The notes: generated from the letters alone by a model not told the origin. Counted from the first letter of the stretch, positions 1-13,294 are shown. The stretch is 64,000 nt of DNA from Moringa oleifera (GCA_021397835.1 JAJFZO010000256.1:3022501-3086500); one strand, 5' to 3'. Made by a program: numbers and translations.

Positions 1-288
1 AATAACCAGATACCCTTGCATTTCTGATCAATTGGGCAACTGCTTTAAGGGTCATTAGGAACGTAACTGTCTATTGTTTATAACATTTTGTTCACAATAA
101 ACTCCCGGCACTGTTACACAGCATAGTTGCAGTAGATGGCTCCATTATTTTTTTCTCCCCCATTTCATCGTATTCTGAGGACAAGAAATTAAATTTCTAG
201 TTGCATGAATCTTTTTATTAGGTTGAATTATTTTTATGTCTTCTATATATTACTTAGATTATTGGAAGAATAATTACTTAACTATTGC

Positions 289-488
289 AGACTTATATTT
301 CTTGGTGCCCTTCAAAGATTTGACAAGTTTGAATTGGTGCACACCATTCCTCCTTCATTGGTGCACAGTAGATGGGGATTATGGAGCCTTGCTGAAAGCA
401 TATTGCACCTCAAATTGGTATTCAAACATGCATCTGTCTCAGTACATGTTTGCGTATTTGAACTTCACTTGCTGTGGAGTAATTGTTA
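289..488 (+). CDS. possible terminal exon of an unidentified gene
   Basis: A TTGCAG acceptor-like site is followed by an open frame starting LIFLGALQRFDKF and continuing through TIPPSLVHSRWGLWSLAES to a stop near 489. Its amino acid composition looks more protein-like than the surrounding frames. A weak GT at about position 419 could instead end the exon. The bases that follow are T-rich, like an intron or 3' UTR. I do not recognise the family. The rest of the gene would lie to the left of the window, so both the identity and the reality of this exon are uncertain. Confidence 0.25.
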
Positions 489-1453
489 AAACTTACAATG
501 GTGAAAAGCATTTCCTTTGCTTAGCTGACATGTAAGATTATATTTGTAGGTAGATAACCATTACTTGAGATGTCTATCTATTTATCATCTCTTCATATGA
601 AAGAATTTTTTGTTTCAGGGCAGCTTAATTGTTTTTGATGGTTCAGTTACATGAAAACACATGCAGTTATTCGTTTTTCCCATCTGTCTAAGAATATGTG
701 AGCCCATATCTGTTCTTTGATCTGTCCGGTTATGAATCGGTCCATTCTACTGTTTAGAGGATAAAAATAAACAAATATCATTCATACTGTAGCCTCAGTG
801 AAATTTATCTTTCTCCTTTTTTTTAATGCTTTTTGAGACTTAAAAACATGTAGAATCTGCAACTTTAATTTATCCTAGCCAATATTGGCTAAAGATTCTT
901 GATGTTTCATTATTCGTTTTCCTATAAAAGTATTTCATTATTGCTTTAAATCATTCTAAATTTATGGTTCCTAATTTAATTAATCAGGGTTAATGGTCAG
1001 AACTGAATCTAAATCTTGACAGAAAGCTAAGCCAGTAACTTAAGTGTGATGAGTTCCTTGACATTGAAGTTTGAAGTCTGGGATGGCAGTAGAAAGGATG
1101 TCTTGCTTCGAAGAACTGAAGTCTAAGCTCTTGAAAATTAGAATTAATTTCTGGTGTTAAGCTACTCTGTAGATCAAAAGCACATGGCTTGAAATAATTT
1201 TTTGTGATCTGTCTTGAGTATTCATAATCTTGGCTTATCAGTTAACATTAACAATGGATACTCTATGCATATATGAAGACACATTGTTGGGGGCATAAAG
1301 ATTCTAATCGCCAGATTCAAAAACAACCCCTTGCTGAGTTAAGACTATGCAAAAGTTTATTGATACTGTCGGAGGAAAATGTTACAAGGATGAGGTGTTA
1401 TTGCGGTAGAGAAAAAGGGCATGAAAATCACGAAGTTAATTTTCCAAGTAGTC

Positions 1454-1573
1454 CATTTATTGCTTGAGACTTCATGATTTCACCAGATTGCCTGACACTC
1501 ATAAACACATTTATTGCTTGAAACTTCATGATCCCCACCTGATTGCTGGAAACTTCATGATTTCACCTGTTTG
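1454..1573. repeat. three short direct repeats
   Basis: The phrase ATTGCTTGAGACTTCATGAT recurs with small changes starting near 1454, 1508 and 1542. Each copy is followed by a CCACC/TCACC-like stretch. The spacing is uneven (about 54 and 34-38 bp), so this is a degraded local duplication rather than a clean minisatellite. Confidence 0.6.
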
Positions 1574-1896
1574 TTGAGATTGGCAAGAAGTTTGTAGGGT
1601 TGCTTTGCATTTTGAGCAAGATAATATGTCCTTTAGTCACTCAATAATGACATGCTTTATCATATTATAAAGCCCTATTCATAGATTACTACTTCAGAAT
1701 GAGATTACAATAGTTATAAAGTGTTAGCGTAGACACTTTAGTAGCATCATAAACGGAGTTTGTTGAATTGTCAATGTCATCCAGTATTATAGTTATCATC
1801 ATTGTTTGTTTCTTCAATTGCTTTAGATGAGCCCTAATAGCATTTGCATTTACCTCTTATGATTGAAGTAGACGTTATTACTAGAATGAATTATAC

Positions 1897-2397
1897 GAAA
1901 AATATAGGCAGTTAAATATTTTCCAGGACTGCGCTATACAATCGCTACTGGTGTAATATTAAATCAAATACCCTCTGGTAGCTTAAAGTTTTCTTCTATT
2001 AATGTAAACATTTTGTTTTCTTATGAAAAAGTGGGAATTTAAATATTCTATAGGACTGTCTTTGCCATTGCTACTGGTAATATTACATCAAATACCGTTT
2101 GATAGCTTAAGTTCTCCTTCCATTGATATAAACATTTTGTTTTTATATGAAAAAATAAGCAGTTAAATATTTCTAGAACTGCACCTTAGAACTGTTGCTG
2201 GTGTAACATTAAATCAAATAACGTTTCATGGCTTAAAAGTTTTCTTCTATTAATATAAAGATTTTGTTTTTATATGAAAAAACAGGCAGTTAAAATATTC
2301 TCTGGGATTGCACTTTACAGTTTGCCATTGGTTTGATATTAAATCAAATTGCTTATAATTTTCCTTCTATTAATATAAACATTTTGTTGTTATATGA
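1897..2397. repeat. four-copy ~125-bp tandem repeat
   Basis: Four head-to-tail units each begin with an AGGCAGTTAAATATT-like phrase, at about 1904, 2030, 2154 and 2280. Each continues through a GCTACTGGTGTAATATTAAA-like phrase and a TTCTATTAATATAAACATTT-like phrase to TATATGAAAAA. The period is about 124-126 bp and the copies have diverged visibly by substitutions and small indels. It is a local minisatellite-scale duplication with no coding frame preserved across units. Confidence 0.85.
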
Positions 2398-4079
2398 AGT
2401 GATTAAGAAATGCTAATCAATAAATCGTTATACTTATGAAAAGGATGGTTGCACAATGATGGAAATATCGTGGGGATGCCTTTTTCTTTCTCCTTGTTTT
2501 AATGTGCAATACTGATAGAGCAAATTTTTTGTGAATGAGATGTTCCGCAACTTCTATCATATTTCTGATTTTGAAATTGTAATTCATGATTTTTTAATGG
2601 TTGCGGTGATGTTGGTGATGTTATTGTAATTATAATCTCATAACATATGCAACTATCATCAAGGGAGTAATTCAATTATAGTCTGATTAGTTTGCTTCTT
2701 CACTCTGGTGCTAGAACTTGTGTTTGAAAACCATACTGACCTTTAAAAGATCATGATTGTTATTTACAGTTTGGTCTTCTGATTTTCATGCTGCATCTAC
2801 TTTTCCTTGCTAGCTTGGAAATCTGTATGAGGAAGCATCAGTATTTTTGCAGACTTTCTTATACCCAGTTGCTCGAATGGGGAAGATGCAATTGTAAATT
2901 AATGTTCTTGTATTTCATCAACAGAATTTTATTGCAAACGAGAGGAATTTCCATTGATTTATTTCTTCCTTTCAGACCAAAATTCTGAAAGATAAGTCTC
3001 CCACTCTTTCTAGATAAAAGTCTTAATGACATTAAATTTTAGGTAAATAATGATGTTGTTGCTTGTTTTGATTTCATAATACTATAGATATTGTCTATTT
3101 TAAAATTATTTCTACAGTCCAATTTGTCACTATTTTAAATTATTTTAGTTTAGAATATCAAAAGTTTATAGGGTGCTTGATATAGTTTTTAAATCATGTA
3201 AAATTTAAGAGTTTATACCCTAATTTTAAAATCTTAAGAATTTAAACTATTTATTATTGAGTTTTTAATTAAAATTTTGAGTTGTACTGAATTTTTTTAA
3301 AAAATATTTTTACATGATAATTTAATAAAATAAATTACTAAAATTTTTAATTATTTTAATATAATAAATTATAAAATATAATTTATTTTTTTGAAAGGGA
3401 ATGGAGCACTTTTTTTGAAAAAAAAAAAGAATATAATAGGAAAAGAAATTTACTTGCTTGAGTTGTCACTTTAGTCTTAAATTTCCTGTTGACTAATAAA
3501 AATTATTAAATTTTTTATGTCACTGTACCAAGAGATAATTTACTATTTTTTTATTAAAAAGTGAGTTATGGCTAAAATTTCTTTCTCTCGAGTCATATTC
3601 AAAATTATTTTCCAGCATCTTCTTTTCCCATAGTTTTGGACCACCATTTTCATTTCCCAAAGTTTACATTCCTTCATCCAATGTCTGATTACCGAAAGTA
3701 AGTGTTGTATGGTGGGGGTTCTGATTCTTTATACTGGTGGGAATAATCCAGACAAAAAGCAGAACACTCGGTACTTCAGAGGCCAGCAGTTAAGGCCACA
3801 CTGCCCTTACTTTCTAGGGTACCCTCCAAGTGGGGATACCTTCATTTATGAGTCGGATTGAGCCCTTCAAGAGAAAGAAAGAAAAAAAAAAATCACATTA
3901 TGGGGCCACCGGCAAAAGCACAATGGCTTCAGAGACAGTAAGCTCCCCAGACAAGACAACAACAGAAGAAGCCTTTGCTCTTTAAGTGTGCCCTCTAGCC
4001 AAGGGCATCTCTCCCTGTTACGTCTGAACCAATCAGAGGCCTGACACGCGGCCGTTTTCAGACCACTGCAACTGAATCC

Positions 4080-4126
4080 CACGTGAAGTAATGTACACAA
4101 TAATTAATATGGGTGGCAGACACGTG
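4080..4126. promoter_or_regulatory. paired G-box/ABRE motifs downstream of CYP707A
   Basis: Two perfect CACGTG cores lie 41 bp apart (4080-4085 and 4121-4126). The second reads GACACGTGGCA, a strong ACGT-core ABRE/G-box context of the type bound by ABF and other bZIP factors. The surrounding 3700-4150 block is GC-richer than its flanks and resembles a promoter. No gene start next to it is clear, and the nearest gene is the 3' end of the CYP707A gene 220 bp away. The motifs are seen directly; regulatory function is inferred. Confidence 0.4.
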
Positions 4127-4349
4127 GCACAAACCCATTTGATTTCTCTGGCTTGCAAAAGATTTTGCCATTAATGCTCTTACTGACAACATCTAGATCC
4201 AAACAATACAATTCCCCCACTCCCCCTCCAATCAGATTACAATCACTAGCTCCAAAAATAACACATGGGCATTGTAGACCAGAGAGACCCCATTTAAAAA
4301 AAACACAAGGGCATTTTGGGAAAAGGGCATTTTAGTACATTATTTATTC

Positions 4350-6535
4350 TTATTTGGATTGCTGGATAATGGTTTCTCTCCAAAACCTGGCTGGAAGTCC
4401 CTGTTGAGGCACTGGGAATGGGCCATATTGAATCCCACTTTTAGTACCCACCACTTCCCATCTGCACTCACACAGAAAAAATAAAATAAAATATTTGTAT
4501 CTATTAAAAATCAGATTAGTAGAAGATTTTAATTTTAATATATACCTGAATTTGGTGACTAGATGATGGATTAAAACCAGTATTTCTAATTTAGCGAGCT
4601 CGTTGCCAGGGCAAGCATGCGCGCCGTTTCCGAACGGCATGAATGTATTCGGCTTAGGGGATTCTTGGAATCGAGATGGATTGAAATTCTGAGGATCGGG
4701 GAAGAAATCCGGGTTGTGATGTATGTTTCGGAAGAGTGGCATTACTTTCCAGCCCTTTGGTATAAGGTATCCTGTAATAATTTTAATGTTGTAAGAATCA
4801 AAAACCTCTTAATAAAAGAAGACAGAATGTTGCAGTGGAAAAGTCTTGTGTACCCTTGTATTCTAAATCAACCACTGCTTCCCTAAATGTGAAGGATATG
4901 ATGCTTGCCATTCGCAGGCTCTCCAACACAACCTGAAAGTTCAATCTCACTCAGTAATCAAATCAATCTTTCTAGTGGATTAAATAGAATTTAGGGGCAC
5001 TGTGTTTAGTAGTTTGAATAGGGCATATACCCTATGAGTAAGGGGCATCTTCCTTGTCTGTGCCCATGTTAAGGGCCTTCTCCCTCTATCATTTGCTTCA
5101 TATATGACCCTTTGCTCTTCCTGTAATGACGAGAAAGTCGAGATTAACTTGATAATCTTTATACCCTTTTGTTGATCTTCATGATTAATTAGTTCTTGAT
5201 TATTCTTATTATTATTATTACCTTAACAGCTTGGAGAAGACTTTGGTCATCATGCAAGTACTTGAGCATCCAGGTTAGGACACTAGCAGTTGTGTCCTGA
5301 GCAGCAAAAAGTACTCCCAGAATGTTGTCGGCAATCTGATCCTCCGTTAAAGATTTCCCCCTTTCGTCCTGGAAGCTCAACAGATGATCCAACAGGTCCT
5401 TCTCTACCAGCCTTTTCTCCTTCCTCTTACAGATTATCTCACTCAGAATCTGACCAAGTCTTCTCCTTGCCTGTATACATTAAGTTAATTTTCCCAAGAA
5501 ATTGACAGAAAAGAAGAAAAATTCAGAAAGCAAAACAAGGGTAGTATGTAAGATCTTAAAACAATGTTTACCCTGAGAGCTTTGTGATACGCAGTTCCAG
5601 GGATGTTTATAGGGAAAGAATTGTAGCCTTTGTCTATTATGATGTAGTTCTCTTTCAGCTTCTCCCTGTAGCTTTTCTCCAGGTGACCAAAAATGGAAAG
5701 AATGCCGACATCAAAAGAGAACTGCGAAGAGTCAACAATATCAGAAGAAATCATGATGCAAAAATTATCAAAAACCCATTGATAAGAACAAAATTCTGAA
5801 CAAAACCCATGCAGCAAAAGTGGAAGAAAAGGACAAGAAAGTGATAAAAACCCAGCTGATTAAACTACAAAACAAGCCAGAAAAGGCTTATACAAACCTT
5901 CTTCATCTCTTGAAAAGTGCTAATGACTTGGGAACCACCAGCCCAAGACTCCAAGATAGAGACAGCCATGGCTTCGATATCAGGTATCAGTTTTTTGATT
6001 ATTTCTGGGGAAAGTGAGCGCTGGACCAGCTTCCTCAAGTGGTAGTGATAGTCACCTTGGTGAAAGAACAGCGCAGAAGGGCCGATCATCTTCTCTTTGC
6101 TCTTTGGGTATGTGGGCTTGAAGAGGTGAGCATGAGTGACCAGGACGAACCTTGCAGCCTCTGGACTCGCAAGCATGATACAAGGGCATCCGAGGATGTG
6201 GGTTTTGAATATCTCTCCGTATCTGATGAAAAGAAAAGAGAAGAAGAAACGTTTTCAAGCTCGAATGCATGCAATCCATGCAGATAGAAACTCAGAAGAG
6301 AGGAAAAGGAAAATTGAATATCAGTATACCTTTTCTGCTTTTTAACGAAGAAGATGTTCGGATCCTGAGAATAGAGCTGAAGGGTTTCTCCTATGTAAGG
6401 CCTACCCATGGAACCTGGAGGAAGCTTAGCTCTTCGTCTGTTTTTACCTTTTTGCCTTCTTATCAAGAAACAGTAGAGAAGAGAGGGGACAGCAAACATC
6501 ACCATATAGAGCAAAACAGACAGAGTAGACTCCAT
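4350..6535 (-). CDS. CYP707A: abscisic acid 8'-hydroxylase, cytochrome P450 CYP707A
   Basis: Eight exons on the minus strand: 6535-6330, 6222-5898, 5721-5572, 5470-5222, 5120-5031, 4932-4854, 4771-4546 and 4461-4350. All have GT-AG borders and consistent phases, giving 478 aa, normal for CYP707A. The family hydroxylates ABA at C-8' at the ER to start its catabolism to phaseic acid. An N-terminal hydrophobic anchor (residues about 5-25) precedes a basic stretch and the proline hinge LPPGSMGRPYIGE. The I-helix AAQDTT is at 283-288, the K-helix ExxR at 344-347, the PSRF motif follows, and the heme loop PFGNGAHACPGNELA has its Cys ligand at 420. The His where most P450s have Arg in that loop fits CYP707A. 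The start is the ATG at 6535; the open frame continues upstream only through a GTG at 6541. Linkage to a FUT11-type gene suggests the CYP707A4 lineage, but paralogue assignment is inference. Confidence 0.96.
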
Positions 6536-6550
6536 AAACACAAACGCAGC

Positions 6551-6575
6551 TTCTCTCTCTCTCTCTCTCTCTGAG
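6551..6575 (-). repeat. GA/CT microsatellite in the CYP707A 5' leader
   Basis: A CT dinucleotide run on the plus strand reads as (GA)n in the transcript, about 15 bases upstream of the start codon. Such tracts are common in plant 5' leaders and can bind GAGA-type (BPC) proteins. A role here is not shown. Confidence 0.8.
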
Positions 6576-6660
6576 CTGTTGGTGTTGCAGATGATATGGT
6601 GAGTTATATGCTTGTGGCGAAGATCAATGAGGAGTGTGCCTGAAGTGAGGTGGGTTGGGG

Positions 6661-6668
6661 TTTATATA
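6661..6668 (-). promoter_or_regulatory. TATA box of the CYP707A gene
   Basis: The plus strand reads TTTATATA, that is TATATAAA on the coding strand, about 125 bp upstream of the ATG. That predicts a transcription start near 6630 and a leader of about 95 nt containing the GA run. Confidence 0.6.
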
Positions 6669-6669
6669 C

Positions 6670-8781
6670 AGAGAGATATACAGGATGGAGACAAATATGG
6701 TTTTTGGGTAATTACCATTTATCCCAAATTCAAATCAAGAAAATTCATAAAATTTGTATATAGCAAGAAAATTCAGATTGCACTATATTTTTTAAAAATA
6801 AATTTCATATAATTTTAACATATCAATTTAAAAAACAAACAAAATATATCCCAATCATTTTATTTGTCAAATAATTACGTATCATCTTATTACGGTTAAT
6901 ATATAATTCATTTCAATTAAAGATTTTAATATATACACGTATTAAATATTTTAAAATTTAATTTTATAAAAATTATTATAAAATATTTTATTGTATAAAT
7001 AATATTTATAATGTGAGATGATGATTTAAATTTAAAATGAAATTCAAATGTGAATTATCCGCATTACCCTCTGAGAAAATGTGGAAGGAAATAGAGAGAG
7101 AGAGAGTACTAGAAGCCTAGAAATTACTTAAGCTTTATGATGAGAGAGAAAGGAAACTTGACCTAAATGACAAAAGGAGACCATGAGATTTCTAAAAGAG
7201 ACATTATATCATGTCAGCACCACTGCTTGTTTCAATTTTAAGCTATGCTTTTAAGGTGATTAAGTCTTACTTCATAGACTTTATCAAATTTTTTTTTCAC
7301 ATGATTTGATGTTTATTATTTTAATAATTACATAAAATAAAACATTCTAAATTTAATTTTGTTAAAATAATAAATTATAAAATTAGTTTTTATCAAAATT
7401 GATACAAATAAGATTAATGCAAAATTTTGATACCTTTCGTATGTGTAATAATTAATACTTTATAAAAGAGAGGAGACCCTGAAAGATTAAAAAATTTTAT
7501 TGATTTAAGTTCATTTTGAGTTTTTAATAAAAAAATAAAAGCGTATAATTATTTTTTAATAATATTAATTCAAAAATAAATAAAAATTAAATCATTTATT
7601 TTATTAAATAATCATATGTTAGAATCTCTTCAAAAACTCTCAAATTAACAGAGAATCCTTATTACTCTATGAAAATCAGCACAATATACATTTACTTAAA
7701 GCATAATAAAATTTATTTTAACATAAAATTTGGGAATGCTTAATTTATGAAATTACGTTATTTTAAAATATAATTTATGATAATATTCTTATTTTTTAAT
7801 GAGTAATCTATCAAAATCAATGTAATATATTATAAGATATTATACATCCGAGGTGGAAAATTTTACGTTGAAAAAACGCTTGACATGTTAATCTTGGAAT
7901 TAACGGATTCAAGAGTAATTAAGATCCGAGAATGACTAAATTAGTGCCCAAAAAAATAGTGTAATCAATGTGCTTATTTATAATTTAGCCATCAAAAAAT
8001 TTATATTTTTCATTTTGTTGCTTTTATGTTAGGATTGGAATTTATATATTTTTTAAATAATTTATATTTTAAAAAATAGCTCATGAGTTAATTCTTCAAA
8101 TTTTAAAATTTTGATTTACACAATTAAAACATGCTCCAAAATAACTCTTATAAATATGAAAATTTGACTAAAAATTTTCATTAATATAACAAAAAATTAA
8201 AAAATATTTCATTTTTATTGAAAATACTTTTCTTAAAATTTACAGAGTCAAAAAAATAAAAAATTTATTGAAGATAACTCATCAGTCAAAACATTTTTCA
8301 AATTCGAGATGAATTTGAAATACAGTTAAAATTTATTTGAATAATTTTTAAAAATATTTTAATAAAAATATTTTTAATATTTTACAATTATTTTAGTTAA
8401 AATTTAATTTATATTACGATCTAATTTATCACTCTTTAAATATTATAATACCACATAAACATCAAGATTTTTAATAATATATTTTTAAAGTTTTTAATAA
8501 TATAAGTTCTAAATTATATGAAATTCCATACACAATGCCGATTGCTCTTTCTATTCATATATGTATCAAAGATGACATGACAAATTAATGTTGAAAACCA
8601 TATAAACGAATTACCCGACTTACCATGCAATGGCTATATTTGTATAAGAAGACTTAGGGTTGGACGGTGATGAAGTTCATTTTGAGAAATATCATTATAC
8701 AACATGAGAAGTCATGAATTGTACCTTTATAAAGAAAGTCGGTGCAATTATCAACTATTATTGAAAATTATAAAAGGTCAG

Positions 8782-8817
<36 letters not shown>

Positions 8818-10544
8818 TGAGATTTTAATGTTATTTATTTTTATATTTTTAATAATTTTTATAATAAAAAATTTTAATATTTGAAAAATGACAAATTTAA
8901 TCATTGTGTATCAGTGTGATTTCAACTAGGTTTGACTCAAATTATTGTAAAAAATTAATCATATTTTTGTTGTAAAAATATTTTAAAAATTACTCAAATA
9001 AATTTTATCATCTATTTTGAGTCAATTGATTAATTTTAAATAATATTTGACTCACGAATTATTTATCATAATTATTTTTAAAATTTTTTAATAATAATTT
9101 TTTCAAAAATTAACACTTAAAAAATTATGAATTTTTTTATAATTATAGTTGAATTATTTTTATATATTCATAAAAAATTTCAATTAAAATCCATAATATT
9201 ATATCCATAATTTGAATGGATAAAGATCATCTCTTAATTAATCTGAAATACGTTGAGTTTTTAACAAATATGGCACATAACAATTTAATAAAATTGATGG
9301 TTTAAATTATTTTTTATTTTCAAAAAATATTTTTAATTATTAAATATTTTTAATTTTTATTAAAAAGCTTAGTACGAGAAGATATTTATCCAATTTGAAC
9401 ATCATTCTAAACTAATAAATTATAGCTTAATTGATCACTTTTTAACATCAATATTATATTTGATCTTGAAGATATAATTAATTTTAAAAAAAATTATTAT
9501 GATTTTTATCTCGTGTTTGAAGGAATTAAAATCCTAACAATATTTTTACCTTAATTTTTTGTCAATCTCAATGTCAAGCTTACTAACTGCATTTTAAAAG
9601 ACTAAGTCAGGTCGCAGAAACACATTGGTAGAAATAATTAATTCCTATAATATAAATACGTTTACATAAATTTTTATTTTATTATTATTAAGAAAAATGA
9701 TATTTTGTATTATAAAAGACCAATTCTATACATACATATATATACATAAGCTTGTGTTAAATAATGTATAATTTCAAAGTATCTTTTAATTTACTCATAA
9801 TATTTAATTTATGAAAATTTATATTCTGCAAATTATTTTTTACTTTTCATTATTTTTTTATTTTAAAATTGATAATATATATTTTAAATTAAATACCAAA
9901 CAATATCAATCACCATATTACATTATTAAATCATATCAATCAACTTAGTTGAATAATATGAGTCATTGTTTTATGTGTGTGTGTGTTTTTTTTTTTTGTG
10001 CGTATTATAATATGTATGGTTCAATATTTTATGATAATTATTTGATCTATGTTGATATTTTAGAGAAATAAAAAAAATACTGCTGTTTTTGTTATACTAG
10101 TAAGAGATAAACTGAAATAAAATAAAGTATTATTATTTATTTATTTTATTTAATTGTTACATACAATAATTTTTTTAAATATGATCACAAATTATATCAA
10201 ATAATATATATACATAAAAAATTATATGATAAATAATAATTTTAAAATAGTAATTTATAATGCACAAAATGAAAAATAATTTTAATATATACCTATTATC
10301 TTATGGCCTTCTACGTCACTCATCATAATAATATTTAATTGTAAATTAAGGGATATTTTTGTAATTTTATATGAACAAATCTTTTTTTGTAATTTTATAT
10401 TATAATGCATTAGAATTTACATTAATTGACTTTAAAAATATTTAATATTTTATGAATTTATTTATTCCTCATTTAATTTTGACCATATTTATAAAAAAAA
10501 ATGCATAACAGTACCATTGCTTATTATAAAAGGTTCTGATAATT
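6670..10544. other. AT-rich intergenic block
   Basis: About 3.9 kb of very AT-rich DNA upstream of the CYP707A gene. It holds no credible open frame. It contains degenerate members of the AT-rich repeat family (for example around 8140-8400 and 8890-9180), a TA microsatellite at 8783-8815 and a short TG run near 9976. Confidence 0.7.
8783..8815. repeat. (TA)n microsatellite
   Basis: An uninterrupted TA dinucleotide run of about 16 units within intergenic AT-rich DNA. Confidence 0.95.
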
Positions 10545-10554
10545 TCAAAAAAAA

Positions 10555-11060
10555 AAAAAGAAAATAGAGAGCAGGTTCTGTCGTTTCGCAATCTGAAGCC
10601 CTTTTAGAGGCGAATCTGCTTTAGCCGGCGCCTCTTCATGTGAAGGGATGGGACCCATATGATGGTATGGCGGTGCACTACAGCTCACGCAATTCGAGCC
10701 GTTACGATCTTGATAACGAACCCCGCAGGCACATCGGATGGCCAGCGACGTCGCGGGGCCCACTCCAGAGGTTCCAACCTCATGTGTACGTGGAAACTTC
10801 TAGAGTAGCGGGGCCCACTCTGGGTCAGTTAATGGTATATCCCTCGATTTGGAAAGCAGAAGGACATCAGGTGGTGAAGGTCGTGATCGGTTTGTGTTAA
10901 TGAAATCGACACGCGTCGAGCATCTAGTGGTGAGATCGAGAGAGTTCGGGGATGGAGGCAAGAAATGTCTGGTGGGCAGTGTCAACCGTTTGATTGGACG
11001 ACGGGTTGAAGACCAAGTAAAACTACTTTTTTGGGTTGATGTTTTGAAAGTAACATAAAT
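10555..11060. other. GC-rich island in AT-rich DNA
   Basis: About 500 bp of markedly higher GC than the kilobases on either side, with sharp edges (an A-run at about 10546-10558 and AT-rich DNA after 11060). The 13-mer GCGGGGCCCACTC occurs twice, at 10753 and 10808; its GGCCCAC core is the TCP/site II type found in plant promoters. TACGTGG and ACGCGT motifs are also present. Short frames occur on both strands, but none resembles a known protein. It could be a promoter, a CpG-rich relic of a gene, or an inserted fragment. Confidence 0.4.
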
Positions 11061-11199
11061 TAGTTATTTTTATATTTTATTAATATAAGTAAATAAATAA
11101 GATTTATCTATAATGATTTTATCGGTGTCCTTAAAAAATTTGTCAATTTCTTAAAAATAATATTAAAACTGCCGTAAAATAATTTAGAAGTTTTTGAAT

Positions 11200-11440
11200 G
11201 TTAAAAATATATATTTTTTAATTTATATGATCAATATTTTAAAAATTTTATAAAATATAACTTGTGTGTAAAAAATTATTTAAATTTAAGAATTAAATTC
11301 AAAATGAAGCATACAATTTACTTGAGTCATTTTTGAGATACTTCAATAACAAAAAATATGTTTAATTTTTTACAATTATTTAAGTCAAATTTTAGTTTAG
11401 ATCAAATTAAAAAAATTAGATATACAATTGGTTTGAAATA
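11200..11440 (-). repeat. AT-rich family copy, reverse orientation
   Basis: A degenerate copy read in reverse. It carries AATTAAATTCAAAATGAAG, then an ACTTCAATAACAAAAA-like phrase and TTTTTTACAATTATTTAAGT in the order expected for the minus orientation of the family seen at 13295 and 53920. Confidence 0.4.
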
Positions 11441-13294
11441 TACCATAGTTTAAACTAAAAAGTATTAATAATTTAAAATTTTTAATATTTATTCTACGTT
11501 ATTGTAACATTTTATAGTATAATTACTTAAAAAATTATCTATTTTTATAATTAAAAAAAATTATATCAATAAAACCGTGGAAAAGAAAATCATTCATGGA
11601 TCGAGTACAATAATGTCTGGTACTTTATAATATATTGCAAAGTTTGGTGAATGTCACATTCTATGTGACATTGTACCAATTCAGGTTTGCATTATCAATG
11701 AAGAACTTTTCTTTTTTTCCCTTTTCAAATTGATTGCCAATCAGAAATTTAGGTCACATGGCATTCACTTTTGAGTTGGGATATATTTAATATTAGTTAA
11801 TATTATTCCAATAAATTTAATCTTTTTTGGATTGCATTTGTTACTCTCTTTGATCTTGCATGCTTTATAATTCTCAATGTTTGCTTTATTTTATATATAT
11901 ATATATATATATATGTATCATGTTATAAATATTGTTCATTTGAAATGTTAAGTAGTTTTATCTTTTAAAATCACGTTGAATGATTTTATAATATATTTAT
12001 AAAATATACAAAACCAAAGTTTCATATATCACATCTTGATTGGTTTTTGAATAACATGAAATTTAATAATTTTGTTTAAATATTATTATCAATAATTTAA
12101 ATTATTAAAGTAAAAGATTGTGATTATACTCTCTTATAATATTAAAAAATAAGTTATTATATTGATTATTAAAACAAAAAATTAAGAATATTTTTGTTGT
12201 TGAAATGTGAAATGTTTCAAATGAATTTTGAACTTTATTTTGAGTCTATCTTTTAAATTTAAATATTTTTCAATGTAAAATTTATTTTTTTATAATTTTT
12301 TTAAAATTAATACTATAAATTTAATAAATTTATTTTCAATAGTAAAAAATTTTTAAAATTTTTTAAGTATGAACATTTGATTGGTAATATAAGACAAATA
12401 TAAGAGTTTTACGATACTCTTATCTTCTCATTTTTTTTTAATTTTAACATAATAAATCATAATATATATATTTTTTATAATAAACAACACAATTCACATC
12501 AATAAAAGGATTTGAATTTATTATTAAATAGTTTTTTTTGTTTTCTTAAATATCTAAAAAAAATTTCACATATTTTTCAAGCAAGTGAATGCTTAGTTCA
12601 TAGTTCATTATGTACACGGATAATTGGCACATGAAAGTGGGTACAATAGCATCAAATCCACACTATTTGCTACGTATCACATTGTTGGAAGCCAATGATT
12701 GGATCATGTCTCCCACTAACATTAGTGACTACCAAAACCCCCAAATTAAATTGATTTTTTCTTTCCATCAATGCATTACTCACACCCAATAAACAGAAAA
12801 ACAGAGAGAATTTTTTTTTTAAAAAAAACCTTATGGAGACTTAATTAATTTGTTTATTGATATTGCCAAGTTTCTTTTATTTTTTTTTGTCAATTTCAAT
12901 ATTACACGGTAAAAAAATCTAATTAGAATACATTTTTTTGGCAATTAAATTATGGTTATTAAATAAAAGAATGAATAAGAAAATCTTGAAAAAAATTGTG
13001 TGTGCAATATAATGCAGACATTATTATTGTTTTGATTGTCTTTTTTTTATAACAATCATTTTATTATTATTCAACTAATTTTTTTTATTTTCTTAGTATT
13101 ATTATATAATGAAAGAACTCACAAGTTGTTATAAGTTATGAATCTTAAAAATAAATAAATAAATATTATATTCTTAAATAAATTATTTAAATATTTTGAT
13201 TTGATACGATTAAATTTTAAAATAAATATTAAAAAAATCCTAAATTTAAGGTGTTTTTAGTTCAAATATCCAACTTTAATTGGTTTAATTTTAT

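Larger units (their letters stand above)
490..3860. other. left flank without an assignable gene
   Basis: T-rich, intron- or UTR-like sequence with only short chance frames. It contains the short direct repeats at 1454-1573 and the 125-bp tandem array at 1897-2397. From about 3050 to 3450 it becomes very AT-rich. No coding exon can be supported here. Confidence 0.5.

Noticed and set aside
4617..4886. 89-codon plus-strand frame
   Set aside because: It overlaps exons 6 and 7 of CYP707A in antisense, and is explained by the P450 coding sequence.
6536..6541. Two extra N-terminal residues on CYP707A
   Set aside because: They depend on a GTG start at 6541. The ATG at 6535 is the normal start.
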